Shown: one piece after another, positions 53,968 to 64,000 of the stretch
Layout of the letters: the number at the start of each line of letters is the position of its first letter
Numbering within the stretch: position 1 is the stretch's first letter
Origin: Deltaproteobacteria bacterium CG11_big_fil_rev_8_21_14_0_20_45_16
GTDB lineage: Bacteria > Bdellovibrionota > UBA2394
Length of the DNA stretch: 64,000 nt
Assembly (NCBI GenBank): GCA_002787535.1
Contig: PCXB01000041.1
Span: forward strand, 1-64,000
Reading direction: 5' to 3'
The notes under the pieces: generated by a model
Databases searched by the model: none
What the model was told of the DNA's origin: nothing
Seen by the model: only the letters and a program-made list of their open reading frames with translations
Translations under genes and position numbers: made by a program

Positions 53968-56900
53968 TCATAAATTGGGGCGTAGCCAGCGTTCGGCCTC
54001 CTCGGCGCTTATGGCTTTTCGTTTAGCATAATCTTCCAACTGATCTTTTCCAATTTTGCCCACATTAAAATAATCTGCTTCGGGATGCGAAAAATAGTAA
54101 CCAGAAATGGAACTCGGAGGATTCATCGCAAAGTTCTCCGTGAGCTCAATTCCAATTTTGCTTTTAACCTGAAGCAAGTCCCAGAGTTGGAGCTTCTCGC
54201 TATGATCGGGACAGGCCGGGTAACCTACGGCGGGCCGAATGCCGCGATACTTTTCTTTAAGTAGGTCCTGATGCGAAAGAGATTCAGTTTTGCCAAACCC
54301 AAGTTGATCGCGAATACGTTTGTGCAACCATTCCGCTCCAGCTTCGGCAAAACGGTCGCCAAGGGCTTGAATCATAATTGCCCCGTAGTCGTCGTTTTTG
54401 TCTTTGTAAGTTTTTGCGAATTCCTCGACCTCATGCCCTGCCGTGATGGCAAAACCTCCGCAATAGTCCGGACGATTTTCATTCATAGGTGCGACGAAGT
54501 CTGACAAGCAAAGATAAGCTTTTTCCGACTGAGATTTTTCCTTCTGTTGCCGTAGGAAATGAAACCTAGAAATCCTTTTTGATAAGGATTCATCCGAAAA
54601 AATTTCTACATCATCACCAACAGACCTCGCGGGCCAAAGGCCGAAGCTGGCGCGAAGATAAAATCGATGGGCGTGTACTATCTCTTGAAGCATCTTTTGA
54701 GCGTCTTCATAGAGTTCGCTCGCTTGAGTTCCGTGTTTGGGATGCTTCAAGATGCCCGGAAATACCCCCTTCAACTCCCAAGCCCAAAAAAACGGTGACC
54801 AGTCTATAAAATTCACAACTTCATCCAGCGGAATCGAATCAATAAATTGAAGGCCCAAAATTTGAGGTCTCGGGATATCCGTTTGCTTCCAATCTGAAAT
54901 CAATTTTTTCTTTCGGACTCCCTCGATTTCAACAATCTTACCACCGCTGCTCTGTCCCTCTTCATAGCGCTTTTTTATTTTTAGTTGTTCACTATGATTC
55001 AACTGAATAAAACTATCTTTGGTTTCAGGATTTAGAAGTTTGTTGCAGACATCAGTAACCAGTGAAGCATCCAAAACATGGACCGTGGGTTCCGAGTAGC
55101 ATGGGGCAATCTTAATGGCCGTATGAGATTTGCTCGTGGTTGCGCCACCAATCAGAAGCGGCGTCTTAAAATTTTGCCGCTTCATTTCATTGGCAACATA
55201 AATCATTTCATCCAAAGAAGGTGTGATCAAACCACTAAGGCCAATAATGTCAGCCTTCTCTTTTTTTGCTATTTCCAAAATTTTGTCACAAGAAATCATG
55301 ACGCCCAGGTCCATGACGTCATAATTATTGCAAGCTAATACCACGCCAACTATATTCTTGCCGATATCATGTACGTCTCCTTTGACGGTTGCGAGAAGGA
55401 CCTTGCCTTGCTTACTTCCCTCAGCTTTTTCCGCCTCCATAAAGGGGGTAAGGTAGGCGACGGCTTTCTTCATCACTCGTGCACTTTTAACAACTTGAGG
55501 CAAAAACATCTTACCTTCGCCAAACAACTTACCCACGATTTTCATACCGTCCATTAGCGGACCTTCGATCACCAAAAGGGGTCGGGGCAATTTTTGTCGA
55601 GCTTCTTCGGCATCCACTTCAATATAGTCCACGATACCTTTGACAAGGGCATGGGATAGCCGCTCTTCCACGGATTTGCTACGCCATTCCTCTGACTGTT
55701 GTGCGACCTGGGAGCCTTCAGTTTTGCTCTTAATTCCTTCGGCAAATTGAATTAGCCTTTCCGTCGCCTCGTCATGGCGGTTAAATAAAACATCTTCAAT
55801 TAGTTTGCGCAGCTCTGGGCCAATTTCCTCATAAACCTCGAGCATTCCAGCATTGACGATGCCCATATCTAGGCCCGCCTCTATTGCATGGAATAGAAAA
55901 GCCGAATGCATTGCCTCTCGTACCGCGTTATTTCCTCTAAAAGAAAATGAAATATTACTAACGCCTCCGCTCGTCAGGGCTCCTGGGCAGCATTTTTTGA
56001 TCTCGCGCACAGCTTCGATAAAATCAATCGCATAGGTATTGTGCTCTTCAATCCCCGTCGCAACCGTCAAAATATTTGGGTCAAAAATAATATCAGATGG
56101 CTCCAATCCAATTTCTCGAGTCAAAATCTGATAAGCCCGTTTACATATTTGGACCTTATGATCCTTCGTGGCAGCTTGACCATTTTCGTCAAAGGCCATC
56201 ACAACGACGGCCGCGCCATAAGTTTTGGCTAGTCTTGCTTGTCGTTTGAAGCTCTCTTCTCCCTCCTTAAGGCTGATGGAGTTGACGATACCTTTGCCTT
56301 GCAAGTTCTTTAGGCCTGTTTCTAGGACGCTCCACTTGGAGCTGTCGATCATGATAGGGACTTTGCAAATATCGGGTTCCGAACCGATAAGACGCAAAAA
56401 CTTTTGCATGCAAGCTTCACTGTCTAGAAGGCCTTCATCAAAATTGATATCAATAATATTGGCACCATTTTCGACTTGTTGGCGGGCTACTTTGAGCGCT
56501 TCATCATATTTATTCTCGGCAATTAATTTTCTAAATTTTGGCGAGCCAGTCACATTCGTGCGTTCGCCGACCATGACAAAATTAGATTTCCCTGAACGTA
56601 GATTGAAGGCCTCGAGGCCACTGAGGCGTAAGGCGGGCGAAAGCTTAGGAAGCTTTCGCGCGGGGTAGGACTTTGTTTGTTGGACAATCTGAGCGATGTG
56701 CTCTGGCGTGGTGCCGCAGCAGCCGCCGATAATGTTAATAAATCCCGATTTAGCAAAATCTTCCAACGCGGCCGCCGTAACGGCAGGTTCTTCGCTGTAA
56801 CCGCTAGGACTCAAGGGATCGGGCAAACCCGCATTCGGATAACACGAGATATAACAGTCGGCGATTTTTGAAAGTTCCTCAATATAGGGGCGCAATTCTT

Positions 56901-57660
56901 TTGCTCCCAGAGCACAATTGATTCCGATGGCGAGTGGTTGGCAATGACGAATGGAATTCCAAAAGGCTTCAACAGTTTGGCCCGAAAGCGTCCGGCCTGA
57001 AGCGTCCGTAATTGTAAACGATATCATTAGAGGCCAGCTGCACTGACGTTCTTCAAATAGCTTTTGTGCTGCAAAAACTGCCGCTTTGGCGTTGAGGGTA
57101 TCAAAAATTGTTTCGATCAATAAAATGTCCGCGCTTCCATCCACAAGGCCGGACATCTGCTCGTGATAGGCGTCCACAAGTTGGTCAAAGTCCACGGCAC
57201 GATATTCAGGATGTGAAACATCCGGAGAAAGCGAGGAGGTGCGATTAGTCGGTCCAATCGAGCCCGCCAAATAGCACACACGTTCCGGATGCTTCTTAAG
57301 AAAATCCACAATTTCAGCCCGGGCAACAATCGCGGCGGACTTGTTGACCTCATAGCATATATCTTCAAGTCCATAATCAGATTGAGAAATGCGAGTAGAG
57401 TTAAAAGTGTTGGTTTGGATAATCTCGGCACCGGCTTCTAAGTACTGTCGGTGAATCTGCGCGAGCTTCTTAGGTTGAGTTAAACTGATGAGATCATTGT
57501 TTCCCTTTAGGTCTTTAGGGTGATTCTTAAATCTCTCACCTCGAAAGTCTTCTTCACTAAGTCTATAGTTCTGGATCATTGTGCCTAGCGGCCCTCCATA
57601 GTAAACAATGCGCTTAGATAGAATCTCGCGAAGTTCCTTTTCAATAGATAGAGAGGTCAT
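53968..57660 (-). CDS. metH: Cobalamin-dependent methionine synthase
   Basis: A 1230-residue modular enzyme transferring methyl from methyltetrahydrofolate to homocysteine. Domains in order: homocysteine-binding barrel (1-325; zinc ligands Cys249 in GINCALG, Cys314-Cys315 in [10 protein letters not shown]), pterin barrel (355-615; [13 protein letters not shown]), cap and B12 domain (655-880; GDVHDIGKN with axial-ligand His764), and reactivation domain (900-1230; [12 protein letters not shown]). It appears complete. It requires cobalamin supply. No riboswitch is visible in the 50-base gap upstream, which follows the RND gene on the same strand. Confidence 0.97.
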   Translation of the reverse strand: MTSLSIEKELREILSKRIVYYGGPLGTMIQNYRLSEEDFRGERFKNHPKDLKGNNDLISLTQPKKLAQIHRQYLEAGAEIIQTNTFNSTRISQSDYGLEDICYEVNKSAAIVARAEIVDFLKKHPERVCYLAGSIGPTNRTSSLSPDVSHPEYRAVDFDQLVDAYHEQMSGLVDGSADILLIETIFDTLNAKAAVFAAQKLFEERQCSWPLMISFTITDASGRTLSGQTVEAFWNSIRHCQPLAIGINCALGAKELRPYIEELSKIADCYISCYPNAGLPDPLSPSGYSEEPAVTAAALEDFAKSGFINIIGGCCGTTPEHIAQIVQQTKSYPARKLPKLSPALRLSGLEAFNLRSGKSNFVMVGERTNVTGSPKFRKLIAENKYDEALKVARQQVENGANIIDINFDEGLLDSEACMQKFLRLIGSEPDICKVPIMIDSSKWSVLETGLKNLQGKGIVNSISLKEGEESFKRQARLAKTYGAAVVVMAFDENGQAATKDHKVQICKRAYQILTREIGLEPSDIIFDPNILTVATGIEEHNTYAIDFIEAVREIKKCCPGALTSGGVSNISFSFRGNNAVREAMHSAFLFHAIEAGLDMGIVNAGMLEVYEEIGPELRKLIEDVLFNRHDEATERLIQFAEGIKSKTEGSQVAQQSEEWRSKSVEERLSHALVKGIVDYIEVDAEEARQKLPRPLLVIEGPLMDGMKIVGKLFGEGKMFLPQVVKSARVMKKAVAYLTPFMEAEKAEGSKQGKVLLATVKGDVHDIGKNIVGVVLACNNYDVMDLGVMISCDKILEIAKKEKADIIGLSGLITPSLDEMIYVANEMKRQNFKTPLLIGGATTSKSHTAIKIAPCYSEPTVHVLDASLVTDVCNKLLNPETKDSFIQLNHSEQLKIKKRYEEGQSSGGKIVEIEGVRKKKLISDWKQTDIPRPQILGLQFIDSIPLDEVVNFIDWSPFFWAWELKGVFPGILKHPKHGTQASELYEDAQKMLQEIVHAHRFYLRASFGLWPARSVGDDVEIFSDESLSKRISRFHFLRQQKEKSQSEKAYLCLSDFVAPMNENRPDYCGGFAITAGHEVEEFAKTYKDKNDDYGAIMIQALGDRFAEAGAEWLHKRIRDQLGFGKTESLSHQDLLKEKYRGIRPAVGYPACPDHSEKLQLWDLLQVKSKIGIELTENFAMNPPSSISGYYFSHPEADYFNVGKIGKDQLEDYAKRKAISAEEAERWLRPNL

Positions 57661-57710
57661 AGACGTAGGCTAGCCCTAAAGCTGTGGGTTTTTCAATGAT
57701 GGGGCAGGCT

Positions 57711-60140
57711 CTATTTGAGGCGCCAAAGCCATGCCGGGAGGAAAACAATGGCACTTAATAGGCAGCAGAAGAGCCCAATAACCGCTACATTTCCGATAGA
57801 ATTGACGCCACCATGAGAGGCAAAGAGCATTCCCCCATAGCCCAAAATGGACGTGATGGTACAAGTAACAATTGAGGGAATCACGGAGTAGCTTGCCCAG
57901 CGTCCTGGATTGTCTTTTGATTTGGAGCGAAAATCCAAATAGCGGTGATAAAGATGGATGCTGTTATCGACCACCATAGAGCCCAGCGAAGCCAAGGCGA
58001 CCATATTGTAAAAATTCACTTTAATGCCCAGTGAAGCGAGAACGGATCCTGCCATTAAGAACCCATAGATTACAGGAACCAGGGTTACAATCGCATCCTT
58101 GATATTTCTAAAATCCAGCCAACAACTTAAAAACACCAGCACAAACATGCCAAGAACCAACCACGGTCCTTCACTAACAACCCTTCTTACGACATCGGCA
58201 AAAATAATCTCGGGTCCTGATACGAGTGGCGCCAACTCGCTGTCATCCATGAACTGACTAACCGAAGCTGAGAACTTCATAGCCTTTCTACCATCTGTGT
58301 CGCCGCCAATGTCAAAAATATAGGTCATAACATCGCCTGATCCGTCCGATGCCATGAATGGTTCCTTTAGTTCCACGGGTACTTCATCCAGGCTGTACGG
58401 TTTATAATCATAGGCACGTTCTTGGATTTCTCTCATGACTCGTCTGATTTCAGGATCATCAAATTTTTTAATCCAATTGGGATCAACGCTATCGGCAATT
58501 TCTTGAAGCTTCCTGATTCGAGTTTCTTGATCGAGGGGGAAGAAAGTGGAAAGCCCGGTCATCAAAGCAATATCTGGATATTTTGATTCGTTCTTACGAA
58601 AATAATCCAAGAAACTAGCGGCCTCTTTCATATTATGAAAGACAGCAATCGCCGAAGGTTTTAGTCGTTCATTAAAAATTTTGCCAATGGCCCAGTAACT
58701 CTGAGGCTCATCCGTCAATTTGACGTCTTCATCGAACTTGTAATCGAATTTCAAAAAAGAAAGGCAAAGTACAGCAAGAATCGGAAGGGAGAAAACAAAA
58801 ATTAAACGTAAGGCCTTGGCCACAATTCCTGCGCGAGGCGATTCAGGCTTGTTGACTCGTTCATAAATCAAGTCCGATAGACTTGGGCGCCACATTCTTC
58901 CTGATCGGAACCTTTCGGTGGCGATGAGCCAAGCCGGTGTAAAGATCAAAAAGGCTCCTGCCGTTGAGGCAAGTAGAACAATGGCAACTCGTCCAAACTG
59001 TGCAAAACCTTGAAATGAAGAAAGGGTAAGAAGGGCAAAGCCCACCAAGAGAGCGGCTGCGGAAGTAATAGTCGCGCGACCGGTGCTAGACCAAGTTTCT
59101 AATAGGCTCTCCCTTAATGAATTGAATTTTCTTTCCTGTAAGTAACGCGCGAACAAATGAATTCCAAACTCAATACCCACGCCGAATACAACAAGCACAA
59201 GAAAGACTGCAATGGTGTTGAGGCGCCCTTCCATAAACCTAACAATGCTCAAGCCCGTAAACAGTCCAGTCAATAGGGGGGGCACCAACACAAGAAGAGA
59301 CCATGCTGTTTGAAAATAAATACTAACGACGAGCATGATTAAAAGAATCCCCCAACCCCCAAAGGACACATCCTTAACGATGGCACTGTAACGTTTGAGC
59401 TGCCGGTAAATGCTCCCATAAACATCGACTTTGATCTCTGGATCGAAGCGCTGAAAGTCAAAGAACTCAATCAGATTTTCCATTTGCTTTATGAGCATTC
59501 GATTCTTATTCATATCCAAGCTCTCGGCATTGGGGATGACTCGAATCGCAAGATACTTCCCGTCTTCGCTAGAATAAAGAGGGCGCATCGTATCAAGACG
59601 ATTCAATAAATCCTTCGCTTTCTTCATTTTCTCTTCTGTATCGGCTTCTGACGTTGGGGGGATCTCAGCTTTCGTTTTATTTTCTTCCTCGATAACGCTC
59701 TCAAGACCTAAAGGGTCAGTAACTTCAGAATGTTCTTTCCTCTTTTTTTCAACCTCTTGAAGAAGTGAATCCAGAGCGTCAGTCGGGACAAAAACGTATT
59801 TGTGATTTTCGAAAAAATCCTTCGGAGTCCGATATCGAGCAGAACGAATGATGTCCGGGCGCGACAGCAAATATTTTGTAAACTCATCTGTGGCCACGAG
59901 GCGATTTTCTGGGCTGCCGCCATAAACCATCAATATCATGTCATTACTCGCACCAGCCTTGGGGCCAATAATATTCGAATTTTTTACGCTCTCAGCATTT
60001 TGAGGAAGTAGGCTTTTTAGGTCCGTATCAAGACCCAATTTTCGGGCAAACCAGAGCCCGCTAAAGCTTAAACATAGACTAAGCAAAATAATGAAAGGGT
60101 AGTGCTTTAGATTAAGGTCAATAAATCGAGTTAGCCGCAC
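57711..60140 (-). CDS. MMPL/RND family exporter
   Basis: An 809-residue RND-superfamily protein of the MMPL/HpnN type: an N-terminal span, a periplasmic loop of about 230 residues, TM2-6 with GVGIEFGIHLFARYLQERK (the conserved Asp/Gly-rich site is here E-based), a second loop, and TM7-12 including VDNSIHLYHRYLDFR and ending FLPAWLWRLK. Related proteins move hopanoids, lipids or sterols to the outer membrane. The substrate is unknown. It is upstream of metH with a 50-base gap, so the two may share a transcript. Confidence 0.87.
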   Translation of the reverse strand: MRLTRFIDLNLKHYPFIILLSLCLSFSGLWFARKLGLDTDLKSLLPQNAESVKNSNIIGPKAGASNDMILMVYGGSPENRLVATDEFTKYLLSRPDIIRSARYRTPKDFFENHKYVFVPTDALDSLLQEVEKKRKEHSEVTDPLGLESVIEEENKTKAEIPPTSEADTEEKMKKAKDLLNRLDTMRPLYSSEDGKYLAIRVIPNAESLDMNKNRMLIKQMENLIEFFDFQRFDPEIKVDVYGSIYRQLKRYSAIVKDVSFGGWGILLIMLVVSIYFQTAWSLLVLVPPLLTGLFTGLSIVRFMEGRLNTIAVFLVLVVFGVGIEFGIHLFARYLQERKFNSLRESLLETWSSTGRATITSAAALLVGFALLTLSSFQGFAQFGRVAIVLLASTAGAFLIFTPAWLIATERFRSGRMWRPSLSDLIYERVNKPESPRAGIVAKALRLIFVFSLPILAVLCLSFLKFDYKFDEDVKLTDEPQSYWAIGKIFNERLKPSAIAVFHNMKEAASFLDYFRKNESKYPDIALMTGLSTFFPLDQETRIRKLQEIADSVDPNWIKKFDDPEIRRVMREIQERAYDYKPYSLDEVPVELKEPFMASDGSGDVMTYIFDIGGDTDGRKAMKFSASVSQFMDDSELAPLVSGPEIIFADVVRRVVSEGPWLVLGMFVLVFLSCWLDFRNIKDAIVTLVPVIYGFLMAGSVLASLGIKVNFYNMVALASLGSMVVDNSIHLYHRYLDFRSKSKDNPGRWASYSVIPSIVTCTITSILGYGGMLFASHGGVNSIGNVAVIGLFCCLLSAIVFLPAWLWRLK

Positions 60141-60204
60141 CGGATCAGCTTCACATGACTTTGCTTTCGTGACAACAAAAGAGGCCTCTTGTAGAAATTA
60201 GTTT

Positions 60205-61569
60205 ATGAAGGAAATTAAGGCTTTTATTGGCCCTTTTTCAAAAGCAACTTACAAGAAACGACGAATCGATTTAGCGCGGGGCCTGGCCAAGCTTGATCCC
60301 AAAGGTCTTTGTATTATATGGAGCGGTTCGGAACAAGTGCGCAACTATGATTCCAATTTTCGTTTTCGAGCCCATTCAGACTTTATATATTTAACGGGGT
60401 TTTCTGAGCCCGACTCCATTCTTATTATAAGTTGGGATGCTGGCAAAATTAGATCCTATTTAGGCCTTCGACCGAGAGATCTTTCAACGGAAAGAGGTAG
60501 TGAGGTTTGGGATGGAGAGCGAGTTGGGGTAGAGCGGGCGTCAAAGATTTTAGGCGTCGACGAAGCCTTTGATATTCATCAGAAAGCCGAGTTTTTAAAA
60601 AAGCGCTTTAGAGAAACGACAGTCATCTATTGGCGATTTGGAGACTTTGAAAAACTAGATCGTGAATGGATTAAACTTGGCACTTCGATTCGTAACCAGA
60701 GGCGTAGTTCAGATGCGATTTTGGCCTGGAAAGACCCGGGGGTTGTTTTGCACGAGATGCGTAAGATTAAATCCAAAGAGGAAATTGAATGGATGCGAAA
60801 AAGCGCACAGATCGCCTCGCAGGGGCATATGCGAGCCATGGTTGCGGTTCGTCCCGGCCAATATGAATATCAAGTAGCCGCCGAGGCCGAAAAGGTTTTC
60901 TTTAAACAGGGATCGCAAGCTACGGCCTATACGACGATTTGTGCGGCTGGCGATCACGCATGCACGCTTCACTATATTCTTAACAATTCTATCATTCAAA
61001 AGGGTGATTTAATTTTGATGGATGCGGGAGCGGAGGTAGATGGTTATGCTTCCGATATCACTCGATGCTTTCCCGCAAGCGGGCGGTTTACTGAGGCTCA
61101 AAAGGAAGTCTACAATTGGGTCCTTAAGGCTCAAGTGGCCGCAGTGAAAGCCGTTCGACCGGGAGCTCCGTTTCGTAAGCCTCATGAAGTAGCCTGTAGA
61201 ATTCTCTCGGAGGGCTTGTCCAAAATGAGAATCATCAAGAAATCGGGAGCCGAAATTTATAAAAAGGAACTCTACAAAAAGTATATGCCGCATGGAACCA
61301 GTCATTGGTTGGGACTCGACGTTCATGACTCGGGTATCTATTATGATGAGAATACGAAACCAGTGAAGCTTCGTCCTGGCCATGCTCTTACGATAGAGCC
61401 GGGGCTGTATTTTAGAAAAAATGATAAAAGTGTGCCGGCCAAATACAGAGGAATCGGCGTAAGAATCGAGGATGATGTCGTCGTGACAAGGTCGGCGCCA
61501 GATGTATTAACCAAGGATTGTCCAAAATCCATTCCGCAAATTGAAGCTTTGCGCGCTCCTAGGCTATGA
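60205..61569 (+). CDS. pepP: Xaa-Pro aminopeptidase (M24B)
   Basis: A 454-residue aminopeptidase P. An N-terminal creatinase-like domain (FRFRAHSDFIYLTGFSEPDS) is followed by the pita-bread fold with all five metal ligands: the two Asp in LILMDAGAEVDGYASDITRCFPASG, His in MPHGTSHWLGLDVHD, and Glu in LTIEPGLYF and VRIEDDVVV. It removes N-terminal residues preceding proline. It overlaps the next gene by four bases. Confidence 0.95.
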   Translation: MKEIKAFIGPFSKATYKKRRIDLARGLAKLDPKGLCIIWSGSEQVRNYDSNFRFRAHSDFIYLTGFSEPDSILIISWDAGKIRSYLGLRPRDLSTERGSEVWDGERVGVERASKILGVDEAFDIHQKAEFLKKRFRETTVIYWRFGDFEKLDREWIKLGTSIRNQRRSSDAILAWKDPGVVLHEMRKIKSKEEIEWMRKSAQIASQGHMRAMVAVRPGQYEYQVAAEAEKVFFKQGSQATAYTTICAAGDHACTLHYILNNSIIQKGDLILMDAGAEVDGYASDITRCFPASGRFTEAQKEVYNWVLKAQVAAVKAVRPGAPFRKPHEVACRILSEGLSKMRIIKKSGAEIYKKELYKKYMPHGTSHWLGLDVHDSGIYYDENTKPVKLRPGHALTIEPGLYFRKNDKSVPAKYRGIGVRIEDDVVVTRSAPDVLTKDCPKSIPQIEALRAPRL

Positions 61570-62402
61570 AGCAAGATTTTCGTTATCAGTCTTTTCTGCG
61601 CGTGTATTCGTTTAAGGATTTAGTCAAACAAAAGCGAAGTAATGTTGTCTTACTTTGCTATCCGGATGATGAGGGCGTGAGAAATAATCATGGTCGTCCG
61701 GGAGCCGCTAAGGGGCCTGCTCAAATTTTGTACTATTTGGGAAAGCTCAATTCGCAGACGAAAGCGGCTCGATCAATTGCGGTGATGAAAGAGAAGCCTG
61801 TTGGAAAATCCATCGCCTTGCGGCACCGATGGGCTGAAGAAAAAGTTCATGCCTTGTTGAGAAAATCCTATCGGGTCATTACCTTGGGTGGCGGCCACGA
61901 CTATGCCTTCCCCGATGCTTCTGCATTTTATCAAATATATAAGGGAAAGATTCTGAACATTGACGCGCATCTTGACGTTCGGTCTATGCTGAATTCGAAG
62001 ATCAATTCCGGTACGGCATTTTCGCGCTTTTCAGAAAAATTTGGGGGCTCGTCGATTGTTCAGTGGGGTATTCAGCCTCAGGCAAACTCTCTTGAACTTT
62101 TTAGCTATGCTAAAAAAAACAAAATGAAAGTTCTAAGTGATTTAGATGCAATGCCAAGGATTAAGGGAAAGCTAGGTTTGTCCATTTGCTTAGATGCCGT
62201 GGCGACTATCAGAGGTGTATCGGCCCCCGCAATCCTTGGACTTGAGCCGCGGCAGATCGTCGAAGCCGTTGCGTACTATGCGAAGGTATCACCGTGGATG
62301 GGGATCTATGAGTCTGCGCCTTGTTATGACCCGGTCAATGAAGATTCAGCACGCCTTGGGGCATTGCTTATCTTCCATTATCTTCATCGCCTCGAGCTAT
62401 GA
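61566..62402 (+). CDS. Ureohydrolase-family protein, HutG (formimidoylglutamase)-like
   Basis: A 278-residue arginase-fold protein. Metal-binding motifs: H111 in GGGHD, D133-A-H135-L-D137 in NIDAHLDVR, and SICLD at 206-210, where the family usually has an Asp in the place of Cys208. VSAPAILGLEPRQI is typical of formimidoylglutamase. It may hydrolyse formimidoylglutamate or a related guanidino compound. No other hut gene is in the window. The Cys replaces a normal manganese ligand, so activity is uncertain. Confidence 0.8.
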   Translation: MKQDFRYQSFLRVYSFKDLVKQKRSNVVLLCYPDDEGVRNNHGRPGAAKGPAQILYYLGKLNSQTKAARSIAVMKEKPVGKSIALRHRWAEEKVHALLRKSYRVITLGGGHDYAFPDASAFYQIYKGKILNIDAHLDVRSMLNSKINSGTAFSRFSEKFGGSSIVQWGIQPQANSLELFSYAKKNKMKVLSDLDAMPRIKGKLGLSICLDAVATIRGVSAPAILGLEPRQIVEAVAYYAKVSPWMGIYESAPCYDPVNEDSARLGALLIFHYLHRLEL

Positions 62403-62436
62403 ACGCTTTGCATAGGTCTTGCCGGAATGCCTCGAT

Positions 62437-62460
62437 CTAGGCCCTAGAGGGCCCTATTTT
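62437..62460 (+). terminator. Possible terminator after the HutG-like gene
   Basis: TAGGCCC and GGGCCCTA form a stem of about seven base pairs with one bulge around TAGA, followed by TTTTG. It ends the pepP-HutG unit, 30 bases before the next gene starts. Confidence 0.45.
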
Positions 62461-62490
62461 GTGGCATAGAAGTTGTAGTTTTCGGCACCA

Positions 62491-64000
62491 ATGTCCTCGG
62501 AACCTAGTTTCAGTACAATCAGCGAAACTCTCACGGAGCGCGCCGCTCACCCCGTCGCGTTGTTCTTACTGGCTTGTGGTTTACAAAAGTCTCAGTTTCC
62601 GACGGTTAGACTCATCGTCGAGACGGGCGATACGTATCTGCAGCAGAATCCGGTATTCGTGCCACTTAGAATTCCAGGTAGATCCGGATTTGTTTACGAA
62701 ACATATTTTAGGGTGATTCGGGTAGTCGAGGTTCCCCATCCTCAGGAATCGCAACATCGTAGATTTTACGAGATTGAATGGAAGATTCAAGAGGCCCCCC
62801 TTCTCGAAAGTGAGTACCACAAATTATTTTCTTTCATTTCAGGAGAAGTTGAGTGCCCTGATTGTCGATTGTTGTTCATACCGGATCCAGTCATGATTGA
62901 CTCCGATGCGTTGCGCATAAGTTGTCCAAGCTGCTTGGAGAACTGGACACTCCAACTGAGTGCCAGCAAAAGACGTCAGCAAGCAAAGCTCATTACGGAT
63001 TCTTATTATTCTGACCCCTCATCACTACGTAGGGCGATGGAACTTTGGGCCAGCCCTTTTGAAGTAAAGAGCGAGAACAACTATCAGGACTATTTTCCTT
63101 TGGAGTTCGAAGCCTGGGGTGAAGCAGGTTCACACGAATGGGTCTTTGGAGACAACCCTGGCTTCCGCCTAAAATTATCTTCCGAAGTGACGACATTGGA
63201 GAATGTAGCCAGATCTTTGATTAATCATTTTGCGCTCAAGTATTTTTCGAACCGATCTCATTTGAGACCCAGTTCAAAGCTCGAGACGACTGAAGTGCAG
63301 CGAAAGTCTCGCGTAGAAATAAAGACGAGAATGGAAGCGCAGTTTGCGCAGGATTTTTTGATTCCAGACGATGCTATCACGGTGGGGGCATCGACTGAAG
63401 CAGCTTCGAAAGAGGCTTCATCACTTGATGCACATACGATGTTCGAGCGCCAATCGACGATAGGCGTGCGGCAGCGTGATGAGACCTCTTCCGCGAAGGA
63501 AATTACGGTGATCACGGCCGTACCGATTTTGGATTCGCGACCCCTAAAAACGGCGCGCGTGCCCTCCCAACTTTTGATTCTAACTGTTTCTTTCTTTTTG
63601 AGCTTGAGTTTGATCGCGGGGATTTTATCCTATTTTATTGTTACGCGTTCGCCCCGCGAGGAATCCATGAAGGACAACTCAGCAACTCCAGTAAACGAAC
63701 GGAAGGCTCAAAGTATCATTGAAGTAGCTCGGCCTACGGCGGCCGTTGACGAAGCCTTGAAGCCAGAAACCTCAACAGATGAGGCGGCCCAAGACGCGAA
63801 AGCTCAGGACTCGGTGGTTGTAGAAAGCCAAGTTCCGGCGAGACTGGAGGAAGAAGCTTTACCCACTCCCAAAATAATCGAGTCGGCTCCAGTGGCAGAT
63901 TCCGTGATCGATTCAGTCGAGGTGGAGAAACCAAGTTCGCCAAATTTTGCAAAAATGGCCCTTATTGATGCAGGTTTTCGCCAAGCGATGCTTCACTTAA
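62491..64000 (+). CDS. Zinc-ribbon single-span membrane protein, 3' end outside the window
   Basis: An open frame of 503 codons from ATG 62491 with no stop before the window edge. The N-terminal 110 residues are beta-rich and soluble (VALFLLACGLQKSQFPTVRLIVETGDTYL). A zinc ribbon follows with C122-PD-C125 and C145-PS-C148 spaced like MJ0042-type fingers. Residues about 361-386 form one membrane span (LLILTVSFFLSLSLIAGILSYF). The rest is a long, acidic, Pro/Glu/Ala-rich, presumably periplasmic tail. The layout recalls Myxococcus GltJ-like gliding proteins, which also combine zinc ribbon, span and periplasmic tail. No family claim beyond the zinc ribbon is firm. Confidence 0.8.
   Translation, partial: MSSEPSFSTISETLTERAAHPVALFLLACGLQKSQFPTVRLIVETGDTYLQQNPVFVPLRIPGRSGFVYETYFRVIRVVEVPHPQESQHRRFYEIEWKIQEAPLLESEYHKLFSFISGEVECPDCRLLFIPDPVMIDSDALRISCPSCLENWTLQLSASKRRQQAKLITDSYYSDPSSLRRAMELWASPFEVKSENNYQDYFPLEFEAWGEAGSHEWVFGDNPGFRLKLSSEVTTLENVARSLINHFALKYFSNRSHLRPSSKLETTEVQRKSRVEIKTRMEAQFAQDFLIPDDAITVGASTEAASKEASSLDAHTMFERQSTIGVRQRDETSSAKEITVITAVPILDSRPLKTARVPSQLLILTVSFFLSLSLIAGILSYFIVTRSPREESMKDNSATPVNERKAQSIIEVARPTAAVDEALKPETSTDEAAQDAKAQDSVVVESQVPARLEEEALPTPKIIESAPVADSVIDSVEVEKPSSPNFAKMALIDAGFRQAMLHL

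Noticed and set aside
57661..57710. Possible cobalamin riboswitch before metH
   Set aside because: The gap is only 50 bases, too short for the riboswitch, and no B12-box-like sequence is seen.
1..64000. CRISPR array or prophage
   Set aside because: No regularly spaced repeats, Cas genes, integrase or phage structural genes were seen.

Overview
This window is chromosomal DNA from a Gram-negative bacterium. The best guess is a member of the Bdellovibrionota or a nearby deltaproteobacterial-type lineage, about 46-48% GC by eye. Pointers are the full Mla lipid-transport set, many lipoproteins, FHA-domain proteins next to a class A penicillin-binding protein, a Maf-type flagellin glycosyltransferase, and an outer-membrane barrel/TPR/zinc-ribbon gene set resembling myxobacterial gliding components. 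The taxonomic placement is inference from gene content and order, not from a search.

Layout. 1-6.9 kb: a metal-stress island. A leftward operon (yceI, bufA, bufB, bufC, a thioredoxin-fold lipoprotein and a broken sterol-desaturase-like frame) is divergent from an ECF sigma factor and its NrsF anti-sigma factor. Matching ECF-type promoters face both ways. 6.9-9.3 kb: a CDP-alcohol phosphatidyltransferase, a decayed IS3-family element, tRNA-Val(TAC) and a small zinc-ribbon protein. 9.3-13.4 kb: alr and mlaEFD. 13.4-17.1 kb: two large unrecognised membrane proteins in one reading frame split by a single TAG. 17.2-28.5 kb: a coiled-coil lipoprotein, then rpsB-tsf-pyrH-frr-uppS-cdsA-dxr-rseP-tsaB-pssA, then ispE and tRNA-Gln(TTG). 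28.5-31.9 kb: an AT-rich spacer, a Maf-family protein, a LuxR-type response regulator and a gamma-carbonic-anhydrase-like protein.

32-39.7 kb: prs, rplY, pth, ychF, rpsF, a DUF2232-type membrane protein, rplI, dnaB and plsY, ending at a bidirectional terminator. rpsR is absent from its usual place after rpsF. 39.7-51.3 kb: a secreted hypothetical, an M3 peptidase lipoprotein, three FHA genes divergent from PBP1A, tatB-tatC, and a barrel/TPR pair. 51.3-54 kb: an abundant-type outer-membrane protein, then a two-gene cassette (patatin phospholipase plus a 103-residue protein) bracketed by two perfect 66-bp palindromes in opposite orientation. 54-64 kb: metH, an MMPL/RND exporter, pepP, a HutG-like ureohydrolase, and a zinc-ribbon single-span membrane protein that runs off the window.

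How the genes work together. The core operons cover translation, isoprenoid and phospholipid synthesis, and envelope proteolysis. The accessory parts with most to offer are the ECF/NrsF-controlled bufferin operon (a post-translationally modified, copper-binding RiPP family), the palindrome-bounded cassette, and the amber-split membrane protein pair.
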